The notes beneath the pieces were generated by a model. That model was not told the DNA's origin. It did not search any database and saw nothing but the letters and a program-made list of their open reading frames with translations. This document shows, piece after piece, positions 11,012 through 22,568 of a DNA stretch of 64,000 nt. How positions within the stretch are numbered: position 1 is the stretch's first letter; every line of letters starts with the position of its first letter. Source of the DNA: Plasmodium brasilianum (taxonomy: Eukaryota > Apicomplexa > Aconoidasida > Haemosporida > Plasmodiidae); assembly GCF_023973825.1 (NCBI RefSeq), contig NC_090121.1:1844001-1908000 (forward strand). The letters run 5' to 3'. Made by a program: the position numbers and the translations under genes.

Positions 11012-11248
11012 AAAAGATTGGATAGATTAATGAATGAATGAAATGATGATCCCACTAAATATCACTTATTGTTCTTAATTCATGAAAAAAGGCATATATC
11101 TTCCTCACATGGTATAGTTTTACACATGTATATGCATATGTTCGTATGTTCATATGTGAATATATGGATACTCCTAGAATACTCGAAGGGGTATTCACCA
11201 ATACAGTAGCAGGTACAAACTCGTCCTAGGGATTTAAAAGCATATCAT
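10084..11248. other. Intergenic: plasmoredoxin promoter and 3' flank of the spindle protein gene
   Basis: Both neighbours are on the minus strand. The segment has a T-rich stretch made of variants of tttttatatctatttata (about 10130-10245), (TA)n tracts at about 10430-10480, and a long A run (about 10976-11009). No gene is supported. Confidence 0.65.
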
Positions 11249-14200
11249 TTAGTGGTTAAATTTGCTGTTATATATACTGTTATCGATGCTGTTTATGTCA
11301 ATATTGCTTATATTGATATTGTTTATATTTTCATTATTATTATTTATGCTATATTTTTTTAATTTACTGTAACTCATGTTATTATTAGGAATGTTACTTA
11401 GCTTATTGTTATAGTTATTTATATCCTGTTCATGTTCATTATTATTATTGTTGAATAGTACATTTGAATTATTATTCTGATGAAAAGTAACAAAATTATT
11501 ATTGTTCAGAGAATTATCTGTGTCATTTAAAGGTGATCTAGTATAATTATTTCTCTGTAAAGATATTGGACTGTATGTAATGTTGTTATTGTTTGGTATA
11601 CTGTTTGGTATACCGTTTATGAAATTATTAGAATTAGTTGTAGAATTTGCATAATAAGAAAAATTCGATTCATTCGAGTTTTTATAATTAACATTTTGGC
11701 TGAAACCACCTGCATTACTTATATTTTTTATATCGCTCAATATGGTAGCATTATTTCCCCTTGGATTTGCATAACTTTGCGTATTATAATTTGCATGACT
11801 GTTATTTGGTTGGTTATTTGCATCGTTGAACTTATCTGTATACTCGAGGGGTTCATTTGGTTCTATGTGGTAGTTGCGAGGATTCACTATGCCACTGTGA
11901 GCACCACTGTTCATACCACTGGGGGTTGTTATGAGGTTCTTTTTCCTATTGATGTTAAGTTCATTTGCCTCTAAAGTATTGACATTATAATTGACTGTAT
12001 AGCTAGAATTGCTTTCGTTTCTGTACTGTGGATCTGCTTCATTATGAGAAGGGTCTTCAAAATCAATTTTGTACTTGTTGGTATAATAAAAATTATAGTC
12101 TAATTTAATTAAAAAATTATGAGCATAATCATCAATGTTATTATTTACATATTCTGTTAGGAGGAGAAAGAAATTTTTAAAATGCTTGTCATAATGTTTA
12201 ATAGTATTATGAATCATAGATATATATGCTTTATCTCTTAGCAATTCTTGTATAAATTTTTTGTGATAATTACTTTTATTGTTTTTTTTTTTACTAGCTA
12301 CATTTCTATCAAAAGTTGCAGATTTCAAATTGTCATGAGATGATAAATTTTCTATTTGTTCATTTTTACAAAAACTAAATTTTAATATATGCCTAGTAAA
12401 TATATGAGCAATTGATATTAATTTTAAGACACAATTAATAATACTTTGATTCATAATAAATGAATATTTAAGAATATTATTTAAATAATTATTATGAATA
12501 TATATAATATCATCAAAAATTAAAGTTTCTTTTAGCTTGCTGTTCATGTAATTATATTCTGATTTAATAACATCATTTTGTATATGATATAAATAACATT
12601 TCAAAAAATGTATCATACATTCTCTTGTATGTATACATATCATTAAATTATTTTTGCATTCTTCATTTATTTCTATATTTTTAACAAACATATGATTAAG
12701 CCACACTTCTGTTAACTTATGTTCAATATATTTACAATAATTTAATATTCGGAATATTAATGTATATTTAAAAATTGTTATATTATTAAATATTAAATTG
12801 TATGGAAACATATTATGATAAGATAATATTAACCCTTTATAAATCTCTACATTGATATTCACTTTTAAATTATTATGTATATTATTTAGCATATTATTTT
12901 TTAAGTTATTACTAAATGATTTTTTTCTTGTTCCTCTACCTTTTCCCTTTTCTGTTTGTCTTTTTTTCATTTCATGTGACTTGGAGTAATTTCTCATCTT
13001 TTTGTTTTTTACCGTCCGTTTTTTGGATTCCTTGTCCTGCTTGTTATCGTGTTCACTGTCATACTCGCTGTTATACTGAATACCATGTTTACTGTCTAAC
13101 TCGCTTCCATACTTGCTATCATTTTTATTGTTTAAGTATTTCTGTCTATTCGCCTCATCGTCGCTGTAGTTTTGCTTTTTGCGGATATCTTGATTATCAG
13201 TACTATCACTTTCATCAGTATACCCGTTGGATTTTTCTTCCGAGTGGTTCCACCCAAAGTAAGCATCTACATTGTGCTCTGTTCCCTCCAACTCATATGC
13301 ATGTTTCTGTTCCTGTCCATATGGTCCTATCCTTTTGTTAAAACTAAATTGTCCATTGTTTACATGAAAATGTTTCAAGTCTATAATAAGATTGACGTTA
13401 TCTATAATACTTAAAATGTCAGATACATCTACATTATAATCCTTTCTATATTTTAAATTATATAACACGGATGATCTGATCGATATATCAAAATAGTTTT
13501 TTAATTTATTGAAGATATTATTTTTTTTATTGTTATATAATTTCTCCAGATGTTCATGGGCTAATATGTAGAAGTATTTAAGATAATCGCTAATTTGTAA
13601 AAAGAAAAAAAAATAATGATGTTTTATTTTTTCCTTTATATCAATTTTTTTTATATACAATTCGAACATTTTTTTTGATGCAAAAAGGTGTTGATTATGA
13701 ATTAAGTCTTCATAAATTTTTTTATTATTGTCAAAAATTAAATAACAGGTTTTGCTGTTCTGAATGTTCATATGATTATAGTATTCGTATTCTTCCATTT
13801 TGTTTCTCCCTTTATTATAGTAATAGTTATTATTCCTCTTGGTAATACCATTTAGCATTTGGTAGTTTTGATCTTGATTATTATTGTAATGTATACTGTC
13901 GGTTCCTTCGTATGTGTTATTTCCTTTATCTTTGAGAATTAATGACGAATTATGCACACCCATATCAACAGAATTGTAGTAGTTTTTAAATGAATTTTGA
14001 TGGAGGTAAGAAAACTGACTATTTTGTAGATTCAAAAATTTGGAACATGTAAAAAGGACATCTATATACTTCCCAGTTATAAAAATATGATTAGATATAT
14101 TTTTTAAAAAAATTGGAACTTTGTTATTTAATATAATATATTTGGCTCCCCAATAATTTGTCGATAAGTCAAAATATTTTTTAAAAATATATTTGTAAAT

Positions 14201-17191
14201 ATTATTATAATAGAATTTATTATTTTGCTTATAATAAGGAGTAATATGTTTATTTTCATGTATAAAGAATTCTTTGTATGTATCCTTTACTTTTCCATAA
14301 AAGATATAATTTTTAATAAAATCAAACAAAGGTGTAGTTATATTTTTCAGCAAATATAAAAGAACTGTTTTATTAATATCATCTGAATTTAAATATTCTT
14401 GTAATTTATAAATAAGATCAATCAAATATTTCGAATTATTAATTTTTTTCTTACTTATAATTTTGTTAATAATTTTATTTAACAGTTTAGCTATTTGGAG
14501 TAGAGGCAAAATACTAATTTTTATCTTGTACAAAGAAATATCATCTGCTTTTTCAATATTAATATTAAAAAAGAGATTAAAATCTTGTACATTTTTATGA
14601 AATAAATTATTGATACTAAAGAATATTTTTTTTTCCTCAGGGTCTGTACAAGTAGATAACCTATTTTCATCAAAGAGACATAAAGACAAGTCATTTTTAT
14701 TATCATTCATATTAATTTTTGTAAAATTAAATATATTTCGAATATTCTCTTCAATTCTATTTATATGATTTAATATATGTAAGCTTATATTGTACAAACA
14801 ACAACAGAATATGTCGAATGTAAAATTGCAAGACTGCCCCCTTTTGTTAATATCCACAAATTTTTGAATTCTTCTTATATATATGCCTAGTTTTAAAATA
14901 TCTTTCACAATTTCTATATTGCTGTTATTGCTCTCCTTTGTATTAAATATATGAGGGTGAAATACAAGTTTGTACTTTGGCATCAGGTATATCAAGTCGT
15001 CGTTCAATTCGTTCAGAAGCTGCTTTTCACTGTCCGTTAGATTGGCACTACTACAGTGGTAACCATTCTTATTGCAGCTTTTCCGGTTGTTCCGGTTGTT
15101 TCGGTTGTTTTGCTTGTTTCGGTTGTCGCCATCATTATTTAGATTGTTACTATTGCTACTGTCTTGGGTACACTCGTCGGAAGCGACGGACGAGTCGAAC
15201 TTCGAGTTGGTGGTGGTCGACATGGTTTCGTCTTCATTTTCGCTGTAAGAGGACAAAGAACAGATCGAAGTATTGTCCTTACTATTAGTTTTTATTTCCT
15301 GATAATTTTTATTTTTCTTTAAAATGTTGCACACACTTGAGTAGTAATTTTCATGATCATATTTATAATACTCTTTAATATATATTATATTTCCATAGCT
15401 GTTATTTAAAATATATAAGATGTCAATAATAAGTAGACATTCCTTTATGTACGAACTATAGCTAACATAATTCTCAATAATTTTGTGTGTTATATAATTG
15501 TTAAAGTATATATAATCTTCGTTTTTCATTAAAATTGGATCTAACCATTTATTCTCCTTTACATTCTCACTATAATTATTATTTATGTAATTTCCTGTAT
15601 TGTTTTTATTGAATGCAAAATTTAGTAAAATCTTGCTGTCTCTATGTATTGTATAATTATTAATTAACAGATAAGAATTATTTTGATCTAAACTGTTGTA
15701 ACTGGTTAAGCATACATCATGAAAGCTAAAAGTAATGTTAATATCTGTGTCACTATTGAACAAATATTTTACGTTCATTTTTTTAATTAGCACCAATTTG
15801 TAGCAATTCGATTCTTCATTGCCTGTACATGCAAAGAAAAATGGGTCGTCGTTCCTAGATGGGTTAGTTTCTCCGCCATGCAGTACATTGTTGCTACCCT
15901 TACTATTAGTATTACCAATGTTATAGCAACCGCTATTTATGCCACTATTTCCGCCACTATTTATGCCACTATTTCCGCCACTATTTCTGCCACTATTTCC
16001 GCCACTATTTCCGCCACTATTTATGCCACTATTTCCGCCACTATTTCTGCCACTATTTCCACCACTATTTATGCCACTATTTCTGCCACTATTTCCACCA
16101 CTATTTATGCCACTATTACCACCACTATTGTTACTACTTCTACCATGATTGCTCATTTTAACCATCTGAACGCCCAAAATTTCCTTCGTTTTATTATTAA
16201 TTAGCAAAAAGCTATCATTAATATAAATTCGCGTATAGCAGTTGGCTATTCTGCCACACGTGTTAGCGACATCATATAACACATCGTTTATGTCTACTAA
16301 ATCGTTTTTCACTAAACGAGATATGTATTCATTAAGTAATATACTCTTCTTTATGACTATCCATGAGTTATAGGTATCTAAATTCATAAATAATTTTTTT
16401 TTAAATTTAAGTTTTCTAAATATGATATCATTATAATTAATATACTTTTCATTTTGAATGTAGAAATTTTTTTCGTTTTCTATATGATCATTTGAGACAC
16501 TTAAAAAATATAAATCAGAATTAATATGGGTAAATATATGTTCATAATTATTGTCTGAATCCTCATCTGAATATATAAAATTTCTTTTATTTTTAGATTT
16601 TGCTTCTTTTTTTTTTTTTTTATTATTATTTTCTGAGGTTATACAAAAATTCATATTACTTGTTTCAAATATGGTACTATTATATATGGGGTTTTCTTCC
16701 TCTTCTTCATTTGTAACACAACTTGTTAGGCTACTATATGTATCATTTTTTCCACTGTATATATTTTTTTCCTTTCTTTTTTTTTCTCTTCTTTTCTGTT
16801 TTTGTATATTAACATGTTCATACTTTTTATTATTATATATTATATATATAATGTCATTGTTATATATACAACAGGTATTACCTAAATTTATATTTTTGCT
16901 ATTTATAATTAAAAAGATGTTTCTATTATTGTCATATCTGTATGGGTATGTAAACTCTAAGCTGCTTTCTTTATTACCGTCTGTTATTCTCTCTTCATTA
17001 ATTTTTATATTTTCATTTCCGTATATTTTATCATATTTCGAAATTTCCAAGTTGTACCTTTTCTTAATATTAATGTAGCATTTTGAGTAATTATTAAATA
17101 GGCAAAAACAATTACGATATTTCACATTTGTGATGTTTATTCTATTGTTATTTTCTCCTTCCACTTTTTTTTTCAATTTACCTTGGTCCAT
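11249..17191 (-). CDS. Gamma-tubulin complex component / spindle pole body protein (GCP, Spc97/Spc98 family)
   Basis: A single exon of 1980 residues, about twice a usual GCP because of Asn-rich insertions. Hallmarks of the GCP fold appear in order: YIRRIQKFVDI (about 772), GKYIDVLF (about 1040), FILAHEHL-like QISDYLKYFYILAHEHLEKL (about 1200) followed by a helical segment, then PYNLIFNNITIFKYTLIFRI (about 1460) and an LMICIHTRECMIHFLKCYLY segment (about 1515). These match the N-terminal dimerisation and C-terminal gamma-tubulin-binding parts of Spc97/Spc98. GCPs nucleate microtubules at the parasite's intranuclear spindle plaque. The last ~350 residues and residues ~345-425 (NSGG repeats) are low complexity. 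Which GCP paralogue this is cannot be told by eye. From memory the P. falciparum counterpart is annotated as a putative spindle pole body protein. Confidence 0.78.
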   Translation of the reverse strand: MDQGKLKKKVEGENNNRINITNVKYRNCFCLFNNYSKCYINIKKRYNLEISKYDKIYGNENIKINEERITDGNKESSLEFTYPYRYDNNRNIFLIINSKNINLGNTCCIYNNDIIYIIYNNKKYEHVNIQKQKRREKKRKEKNIYSGKNDTYSSLTSCVTNEEEEENPIYNSTIFETSNMNFCITSENNNKKKKKEAKSKNKRNFIYSDEDSDNNYEHIFTHINSDLYFLSVSNDHIENEKNFYIQNEKYINYNDIIFRKLKFKKKLFMNLDTYNSWIVIKKSILLNEYISRLVKNDLVDINDVLYDVANTCGRIANCYTRIYINDSFLLINNKTKEILGVQMVKMSNHGRSSNNSGGNSGINSGGNSGRNSGINSGGNSGRNSGGNSGINSGGNSGGNSGRNSGGNSGINSGGNSGINSGCYNIGNTNSKGSNNVLHGGETNPSRNDDPFFFACTGNEESNCYKLVLIKKMNVKYLFNSDTDINITFSFHDVCLTSYNSLDQNNSYLLINNYTIHRDSKILLNFAFNKNNTGNYINNNYSENVKENKWLDPILMKNEDYIYFNNYITHKIIENYVSYSSYIKECLLIIDILYILNNSYGNIIYIKEYYKYDHENYYSSVCNILKKNKNYQEIKTNSKDNTSICSLSSYSENEDETMSTTTNSKFDSSVASDECTQDSSNSNNLNNDGDNRNKQNNRNNRNNRKSCNKNGYHCSSANLTDSEKQLLNELNDDLIYLMPKYKLVFHPHIFNTKESNNSNIEIVKDILKLGIYIRRIQKFVDINKRGQSCNFTFDIFCCCLYNISLHILNHINRIEENIRNIFNFTKINMNDNKNDLSLCLFDENRLSTCTDPEEKKIFFSINNLFHKNVQDFNLFFNINIEKADDISLYKIKISILPLLQIAKLLNKIINKIISKKKINNSKYLIDLIYKLQEYLNSDDINKTVLLYLLKNITTPLFDFIKNYIFYGKVKDTYKEFFIHENKHITPYYKQNNKFYYNNIYKYIFKKYFDLSTNYWGAKYIILNNKVPIFLKNISNHIFITGKYIDVLFTCSKFLNLQNSQFSYLHQNSFKNYYNSVDMGVHNSSLILKDKGNNTYEGTDSIHYNNNQDQNYQMLNGITKRNNNYYYNKGRNKMEEYEYYNHMNIQNSKTCYLIFDNNKKIYEDLIHNQHLFASKKMFELYIKKIDIKEKIKHHYFFFFLQISDYLKYFYILAHEHLEKLYNNKKNNIFNKLKNYFDISIRSSVLYNLKYRKDYNVDVSDILSIIDNVNLIIDLKHFHVNNGQFSFNKRIGPYGQEQKHAYELEGTEHNVDAYFGWNHSEEKSNGYTDESDSTDNQDIRKKQNYSDDEANRQKYLNNKNDSKYGSELDSKHGIQYNSEYDSEHDNKQDKESKKRTVKNKKMRNYSKSHEMKKRQTEKGKGRGTRKKSFSNNLKNNMLNNIHNNLKVNINVEIYKGLILSYHNMFPYNLIFNNITIFKYTLIFRILNYCKYIEHKLTEVWLNHMFVKNIEINEECKNNLMICIHTRECMIHFLKCYLYHIQNDVIKSEYNYMNSKLKETLIFDDIIYIHNNYLNNILKYSFIMNQSIINCVLKLISIAHIFTRHILKFSFCKNEQIENLSSHDNLKSATFDRNVASKKKNNKSNYHKKFIQELLRDKAYISMIHNTIKHYDKHFKNFFLLLTEYVNNNIDDYAHNFLIKLDYNFYYTNKYKIDFEDPSHNEADPQYRNESNSSYTVNYNVNTLEANELNINRKKNLITTPSGMNSGAHSGIVNPRNYHIEPNEPLEYTDKFNDANNQPNNSHANYNTQSYANPRGNNATILSDIKNISNAGGFSQNVNYKNSNESNFSYYANSTTNSNNFINGIPNSIPNNNNITYSPISLQRNNYTRSPLNDTDNSLNNNNFVTFHQNNNSNVLFNNNNNEHEQDINNYNNKLSNIPNNNMSYSKLKKYSINNNNENINNINISNIDINSIDNSIYNSKFNH
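15925..16145 (-). repeat. Coding 12-bp repeat (NSGG/NSGI/NSGR) in the spindle protein
   Basis: A 12-bp unit (plus-strand gccactatttcc and variants) repeats about 17 times, encoding Asn-Ser-Gly followed by Gly, Ile or Arg. It inserts a flexible block into the N-terminal region. Confidence 0.9.
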
Positions 17192-17403
17192 ATTGTTGTA
17201 CTTTTAGCTCTTGAATTTGTTGCACATATGTGAGGTCATATGTTAATGAAGTGGTTGCAGAACACATACACGTGCATAAGCATGTATATATATATATATA
17301 TATGTGTATATCTCTATAAATGTGTTGACCTTTAAGTACATATGTGCATAAGTACATGTGATAAACATATATAACGTACACATTCGCGCGTTTTGTGAGT
17401 AAA

Positions 17404-17712
17404 ATGATCAATCGGTATACATTTAAACTGAAAAAACATTTACACACTCGTTCCTTTGAATTCATGTCATTCCATTAGCTGCATATATATAGATATAATA
17501 TTAATCTATTTTGGAAAAAAAATTATTTTCTGTGTAATATATTTTTTTTTTTTTTAAGTGGGTTTATCACAAATTACAGTATGTCATTAGAAAATACGCG
17601 TTTACATATGATCATAAATATGTGTACAACTTTACTTATGCATAGTGCATGCGTAAGAAGCTGCTTAAAATACAGTTTTGACAGCTTAAATACTTTGGGT
17701 GATTTTCAATAA
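17404..17712 (+). CDS. Candidate two-exon small protein (71 residues), hypothetical
   Basis: Exons 17404-17465 and 17559-17712 join in phase (AT|T) across a 93-base intron that ends in a run of 14 T followed by AAG, the usual Plasmodium acceptor style. The donor is GTCATT, which is weak. The product would start MINRYTFKLKKHLHTRSFEF, a basic, leader-like segment, and end CVRSCLKYSFDSLNTLGDFQ, with no low-complexity runs. It lies upstream of and divergent from the spindle protein gene. I recognise no family. Open frames of about 43 codons are common by chance in such DNA, so this is only a candidate. Confidence 0.25.
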
Positions 17713-18348
17713 TTTATAAATTTTTTTGAATAAATACTAGGCACAAAAACATAATAAGGTATTAATAAAATGGCGAAGGAGAAATATCATTAACACAGAA
17801 CACCCATACGTACATAAATACATGAATATATACGTATCACTTTTGTATATACATAACACTTGCATATATACGTGCTTAACAATTAAATACATAATGCCTA
17901 CATACAAACGAACAGAATATTTACATATTTAAATGGTAATTACATAACATAAGCAATAATTATATACATTTTTGAACTTAAAACATGTTTGCAATTTTGT
18001 TACTGAGTATGATTTTTAAACTTTATTACGTAACACTTTGCTTTTTAAAAAATTAAAAATAAAATATAATTTTGTTCTGTTTTTATTTTAACACACTTAC
18101 ATTTTTATAAAAAAGCAAAAGGATAAAAAGAATAAACAAAATAAAAGGATACATAAAAATGAATGGAATAGAGCATTGTCTATTTCTCATATTTTTTTTT
18201 TTTTTTTTTTGCCTTGAAAATGTTAACAAAAAAAAAAAAAATGTAAAATGAACGAAGTCACATTTTAATTCATGCTCATTCGTTTTAATACGTTTTCAAT
18301 TATTTTTAAAGATTTTAAGTCACTCTCAACCATTTTCATTCAAATTCG

Positions 18349-18413
18349 TTTAATTTAATTTAATTTAATTTAATTTAACTTAATTTAATTTAATTTAATT
18401 TAATTTAATTTAA
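18349..18413. repeat. Pentanucleotide array (ttaat)n
   Basis: Near-perfect tandem taatt units with one taact variant, followed by a poly-T run. Confidence 0.9.
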
Positions 18414-19211
18414 TTTTTTTTTTTTTTTTTTTATAAAGAAAAATATGGGAACACGTAAAACGTTTTGCTGTTATTGTGCTATTTTCTACTTTTAAACATC
18501 ATAATAGTTAGAGATAAGGCATATTACAAAAAAGAATTAAAATTATGAACAAAAACATTTTTTTAATATAACCAAGAAATGTGGGGACATAACTGTGACT
18601 GTTCAATAATCTTAGGGTAATAGGATTTGTACATATATACATATGTATATATTTTTATGTATATGTATACGTTAGTTTATATATGAAATATTTACGTAAA
18701 TACGGTATGACGAAGAAATAACTACTTAGTCTTTATTTTATTATGTTTTATTTTGATTTATTGTATTTTTCGGTTGCTGTCAATATTTCAGAATTAAATG
18801 AACGCAAAAAAAAAAAAAAAAAAATTGTACAAAAAGAAAGCATTTTTTAAATTTACGTTTTTTTAATATTATAAAACGCAAAAATATATTATGAGATGAA
18901 TTATCATTTGACAAGAGTTTTTAAAAAGAGAGGTTGATATATAAAAAAAGATCATTCTTTTCCCGTACTTTATAAGCTGTCTGAAATAAGCGTATAATAA
19001 ATATCGTTTGACTAAAAGAAAGAAAAGAAAAACATGGAAAATGAGAAGATAAATCTTAAGAAAATTTAGATATTAACTGTATATGTTTATTATGCAAGTA
19101 CAAATATAAGAAAAAATAAAAAAATAAAATCTGATTACCGATTTTTTCCCCTGTCTTAGGTAGGGCTCATCGTAATTTAATGACCAAAAATAATAAATAT
19201 TTCTGTTAAGG

Positions 19212-19245
<34 letters not shown>

Positions 19246-19269
19246 TTTGTACTTTCAAACATTGGTAAT

Positions 19270-19952
19270 TTAAAAGGATATTGAAAAAATCACTTGTGTG
19301 TTTATGATTTTTGAGTTGAACTTCATTATTTGTTTGAGGTTTAAATTTTGGAATTCCCAGCATCTTAACTCGGTATTGTATTTGTCTGTTATATGACTTG
19401 GTCTAAAAATATATGCATGTGTTAGGAGGATATTAATAATGGTATACTCATAATGGAAAAATGTTTACAATGATGATATAGTCAAAACAATACATAACGT
19501 ACACATATATTGTTCATATATTTTCATTTTACCTTTTGAAATGCTCGTAAAAGGTTATATTCGTTAATATAGTCCTTGTGTTACGTGTAAACAAATAAGT
19601 AATAAATGCGAAAAGGGTTAAGTTAATGAAATTGCAAAGAATAACCAACGAAGCGAAAACCTACAGGGAGGGGAAAAGAATGAGGGAGGGGGGAGAAAAA
19701 AAAAAAATTAATAAAATAAAGCAAAAAAATGAAACAAAAAGACACATTATAAATAAATAAAGAAATAAAACATATTGTCAACAGTGCTTATACAAAAGAC
19801 GTAAGCTTTCGCACTAATTACTCCGATTTACTTACATAATTTACAGCTCTGTGAAATAGGTGGAAATACAAAAAAACGTAATAATAATTATATAATAGTA
19901 ATATAAATACTGAAAATATGAACATATAGAAACAACGCTGGTTATTTATCCC

Positions 19953-19987
<35 letters not shown>

Positions 19988-21870
19988 AACAAACGAAGTT
20001 AAGTGACATGGTATGACGTGACGTAACGTGATGCGATTTAATGTAATATCAATCGAAATAAAAACAAAGCATTTATATAAGGGATAGAAATTCGTTATGC
20101 ATACACATACGTACAAGTGTGTGCGAATTACCTATGCAGTTGTCAACCCATACACAGTGGTGATCTTGATGTCTGCATGCGTGTATAGATGTATATATGT
20201 ATGTACTTGCATATGTGATTGAAAATTTGGAAAGAATAACAATATGGGAGTTTATACATTTTATTTTGCTTATTTTTCCTCTTTTAGTTTTACATTATGC
20301 AGCGAAAGCAGTCAGCGCAGTGATGAACCCTAGGTGGCTTGACAATATTGCAGGTAACGCACACATTCTGTTAAAAAAGAGTAGAAATGGATGTGAAAGC
20401 AGAAGTAGACGTAAATGTAGAAGTGCATATAGATGTAGAGGGGGAACAAACTGTTAATGGGAATTACACATACATCTAAGTGTTTATATGTGTATATCTG
20501 AATATATATATATATATATGCACATATAAATGTATATATACATGAACGTATTCATGTGCAGAGCTGGCGCTTGTTACCCGTGGATTTTGATTGTAGAGTA
20601 TGGCGTTCCTGTAATCGACATCCAGTGAGGTAATTCTCTCCTGAGATACTTGGGGATATAAGGAAAACTTTTGACATTCTAAGTTCATTAGCATTTCGTT
20701 GTACTTGGTCAATTCTGTGTTATTTGCATTAAACATCTTAGTGGGGTCAATATTCGAGGAGACAATTTGCTTATTTATTTGAAATATTTCTTTTTCAATA
20801 TTGTTTAACTGATATTCTGCTTTTCTTTTAAAAGTTCCATCATAAATATAATTAGAATTATGTTTAATTCTCTTTTTAAATATACTGTTTTCTTTATAAA
20901 ATCCTGGATTTTTAAAATATAAAATACACCACAAAAATTGTTGGAATAGCCATATAGTTATCCATGTAATTGCTTTTGTGTGATATTTTTTTATTTGGAA
21001 AAAAGATTGTGTTATATTAATGTAAATAATTAAATTTAGTATAGCGAAAAACCAGAAATAGAAGGCATAAACGGTTTTACATATTTTTAAGCCTTTACAT
21101 ATTTTGTTTTGTATGACCCATTTTTTAAGTAATATATATACTAAGAAATGCCTATTTTTTATACACAACTGAAATACATTTGTATTTTTATTTTGAATAG
21201 AGGAGGAGTAGTACACCAAATTTAAACAACCATAGTCACATAACAATCTAAGGATGTCTATATCACAATAGCGAACAGCTATATGTAAAATAGTATTTCC
21301 GTAAAAGTCTCGGTGGTTTATATTTACATTTTTACTTAATAACCATTGTAATGTACTTATATTATTTTTTTTTACACTTAAAAATAAGGCAGTTTGACCA
21401 TGTTCATTTTGTTCTTCTAAACTAGCTCCATTCATATATAATAGTTCTAAAATATGTAATGTTTCTAATATTTTATCTTCATTATATTCACTTATAGCAG
21501 TTAAAAAAGGACTCATTTTCCTTCGATTTTTATGGAACATTATAGAAATACCAAATTGCTTTATTAATAATAATACTATTTCGTAATTACTATTTTTAAT
21601 AGCATAATAAATAGCTGTGTCGCTATTTACTAAATCCTCTTTTTCGATGTCACAATTTAAATTAATTAATTTTTTTACTAATTCAGTAAATCCACAATAA
21701 CATGACCAATGTAATATGTTTATCTGGTTTAACATTTCAATATCATTGCTCAAAATATATGGTTGTATTAATATTTGAAGCCTTATAAAATCTTGATGTT
21801 TAGCACATTTTATTATCTCGTACTGCTTTTCCAGAATTTCACCGTCTATACTTTCGTCGTCACTATTCAT
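19270..21870 (-). CDS. DHHC8: Ankyrin-repeat DHHC palmitoyltransferase (6 exons)
   Basis: I rebuilt six exons: 20578-21870, 20294-20367, 20132-20172, 19836-19951, 19533-19660 and 19270-19402. All junctions are GT-AG and in phase, giving 594 residues. Exon 1 holds ankyrin repeats (about residues 45-250; for example DFYGNTILHIAVRYCDIDIL) and two membrane segments. Exon 2 carries the cysteine-rich CVTC..KPPRVHHCADCFRC, and the 41-base exon 3 carries DHHCVWVDNCIG, with catalytic Cys462. Exons 4 and 5 each add a membrane segment. The enzyme should S-acylate cysteines of membrane-bound proteins, with ankyrins choosing substrates as in HIP14-type enzymes. Val follows DHHC where Pro is nearly universal. 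The symbol follows P. falciparum DHHC8, assigned by recalled gene order. A read-through of exon 1 into the intron would wrongly end the protein at 464 residues. Confidence 0.88.
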
Positions 21871-22369
21871 TTTTACTTATCCGCAAGAAATGAACAGAAA
21901 TTTTGATAGGGCTAAAACAATATATATATGTATATATATATTTATATATTTTAATGTGAGTGTACCTTGTATACACTCTTAATTAACGAGTGGTATATAG
22001 TATTATTCAGTTGTGTGCGCTAACCACGCTTTTATGTACTTTGTGTGCATAAATTTCTCCTTTAGGTAAATAAGGTAAAATAATTGGACAAAGTCAAAAT
22101 ATGGTACAGTTTTTTATTTCATTATAAGTCAAAGGAAAAATATTTTACTTTCTCACATTTTGATAAAAAGGAAAAGCATTCGAACGGATAATTTCTTTGA
22201 ACAATTAAGAACGGCTGTTCTATTTTTAAAATATTTAAGATGTGCTGATAAATTTTAAGGAGGTGTATTATTTAAGGTACAAAATTTGCTTTTAAAATTG
22301 CCGCATATGTTGTGTATGTGTGTATGTATGTGCATATATATGTATGTATGAATTTTGTAATTTTGTATC

Positions 22370-22568
22370 TTTGTAATTTAGCAGTTTTGTAATTTTGCAT
22401 CTTTGTAATTTTACAGTTTTGTAATTTTGTAATTTTACAGTTTTGTAATTTTGTAATTTTATGGTTTTGTAATTTTGTAATTTTATGGTTTTGTAATTTT
22501 GTAACTTTATGGTTTTGTAATTTTGTAACTTTATGGTTTTGTAATTTTGTAACTTTATGGTTTTGTAA
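22370..22568. repeat. 24-bp minisatellite (tttatggttttgtaattttgtaac)
   Basis: Units built from ttttgtaat blocks become a regular 24-bp period in the second half (22460-22568), with single-base variants among copies. The array ends at a poly-T run. Confidence 0.88.

Larger units (their letters stand above)
17192..19269. other. Intergenic: promoter of the spindle protein gene and 3' flank of the DHHC gene
   Basis: About 2 kb of AT-rich DNA with a (TA)n tract near 17284, poly-T runs, and a taatt-type pentamer array (18349-18413). The only coding-like signal is the weak two-exon candidate at 17404-17712, listed separately. No RNA gene is recognised. Confidence 0.55.

Noticed and set aside
17192..19269. 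Centromere
   Set aside because: The gap is AT-rich but interrupted by mixed sequence and lacks the ~2 kb of almost pure A/T with tandem repeats seen at Plasmodium centromeres.
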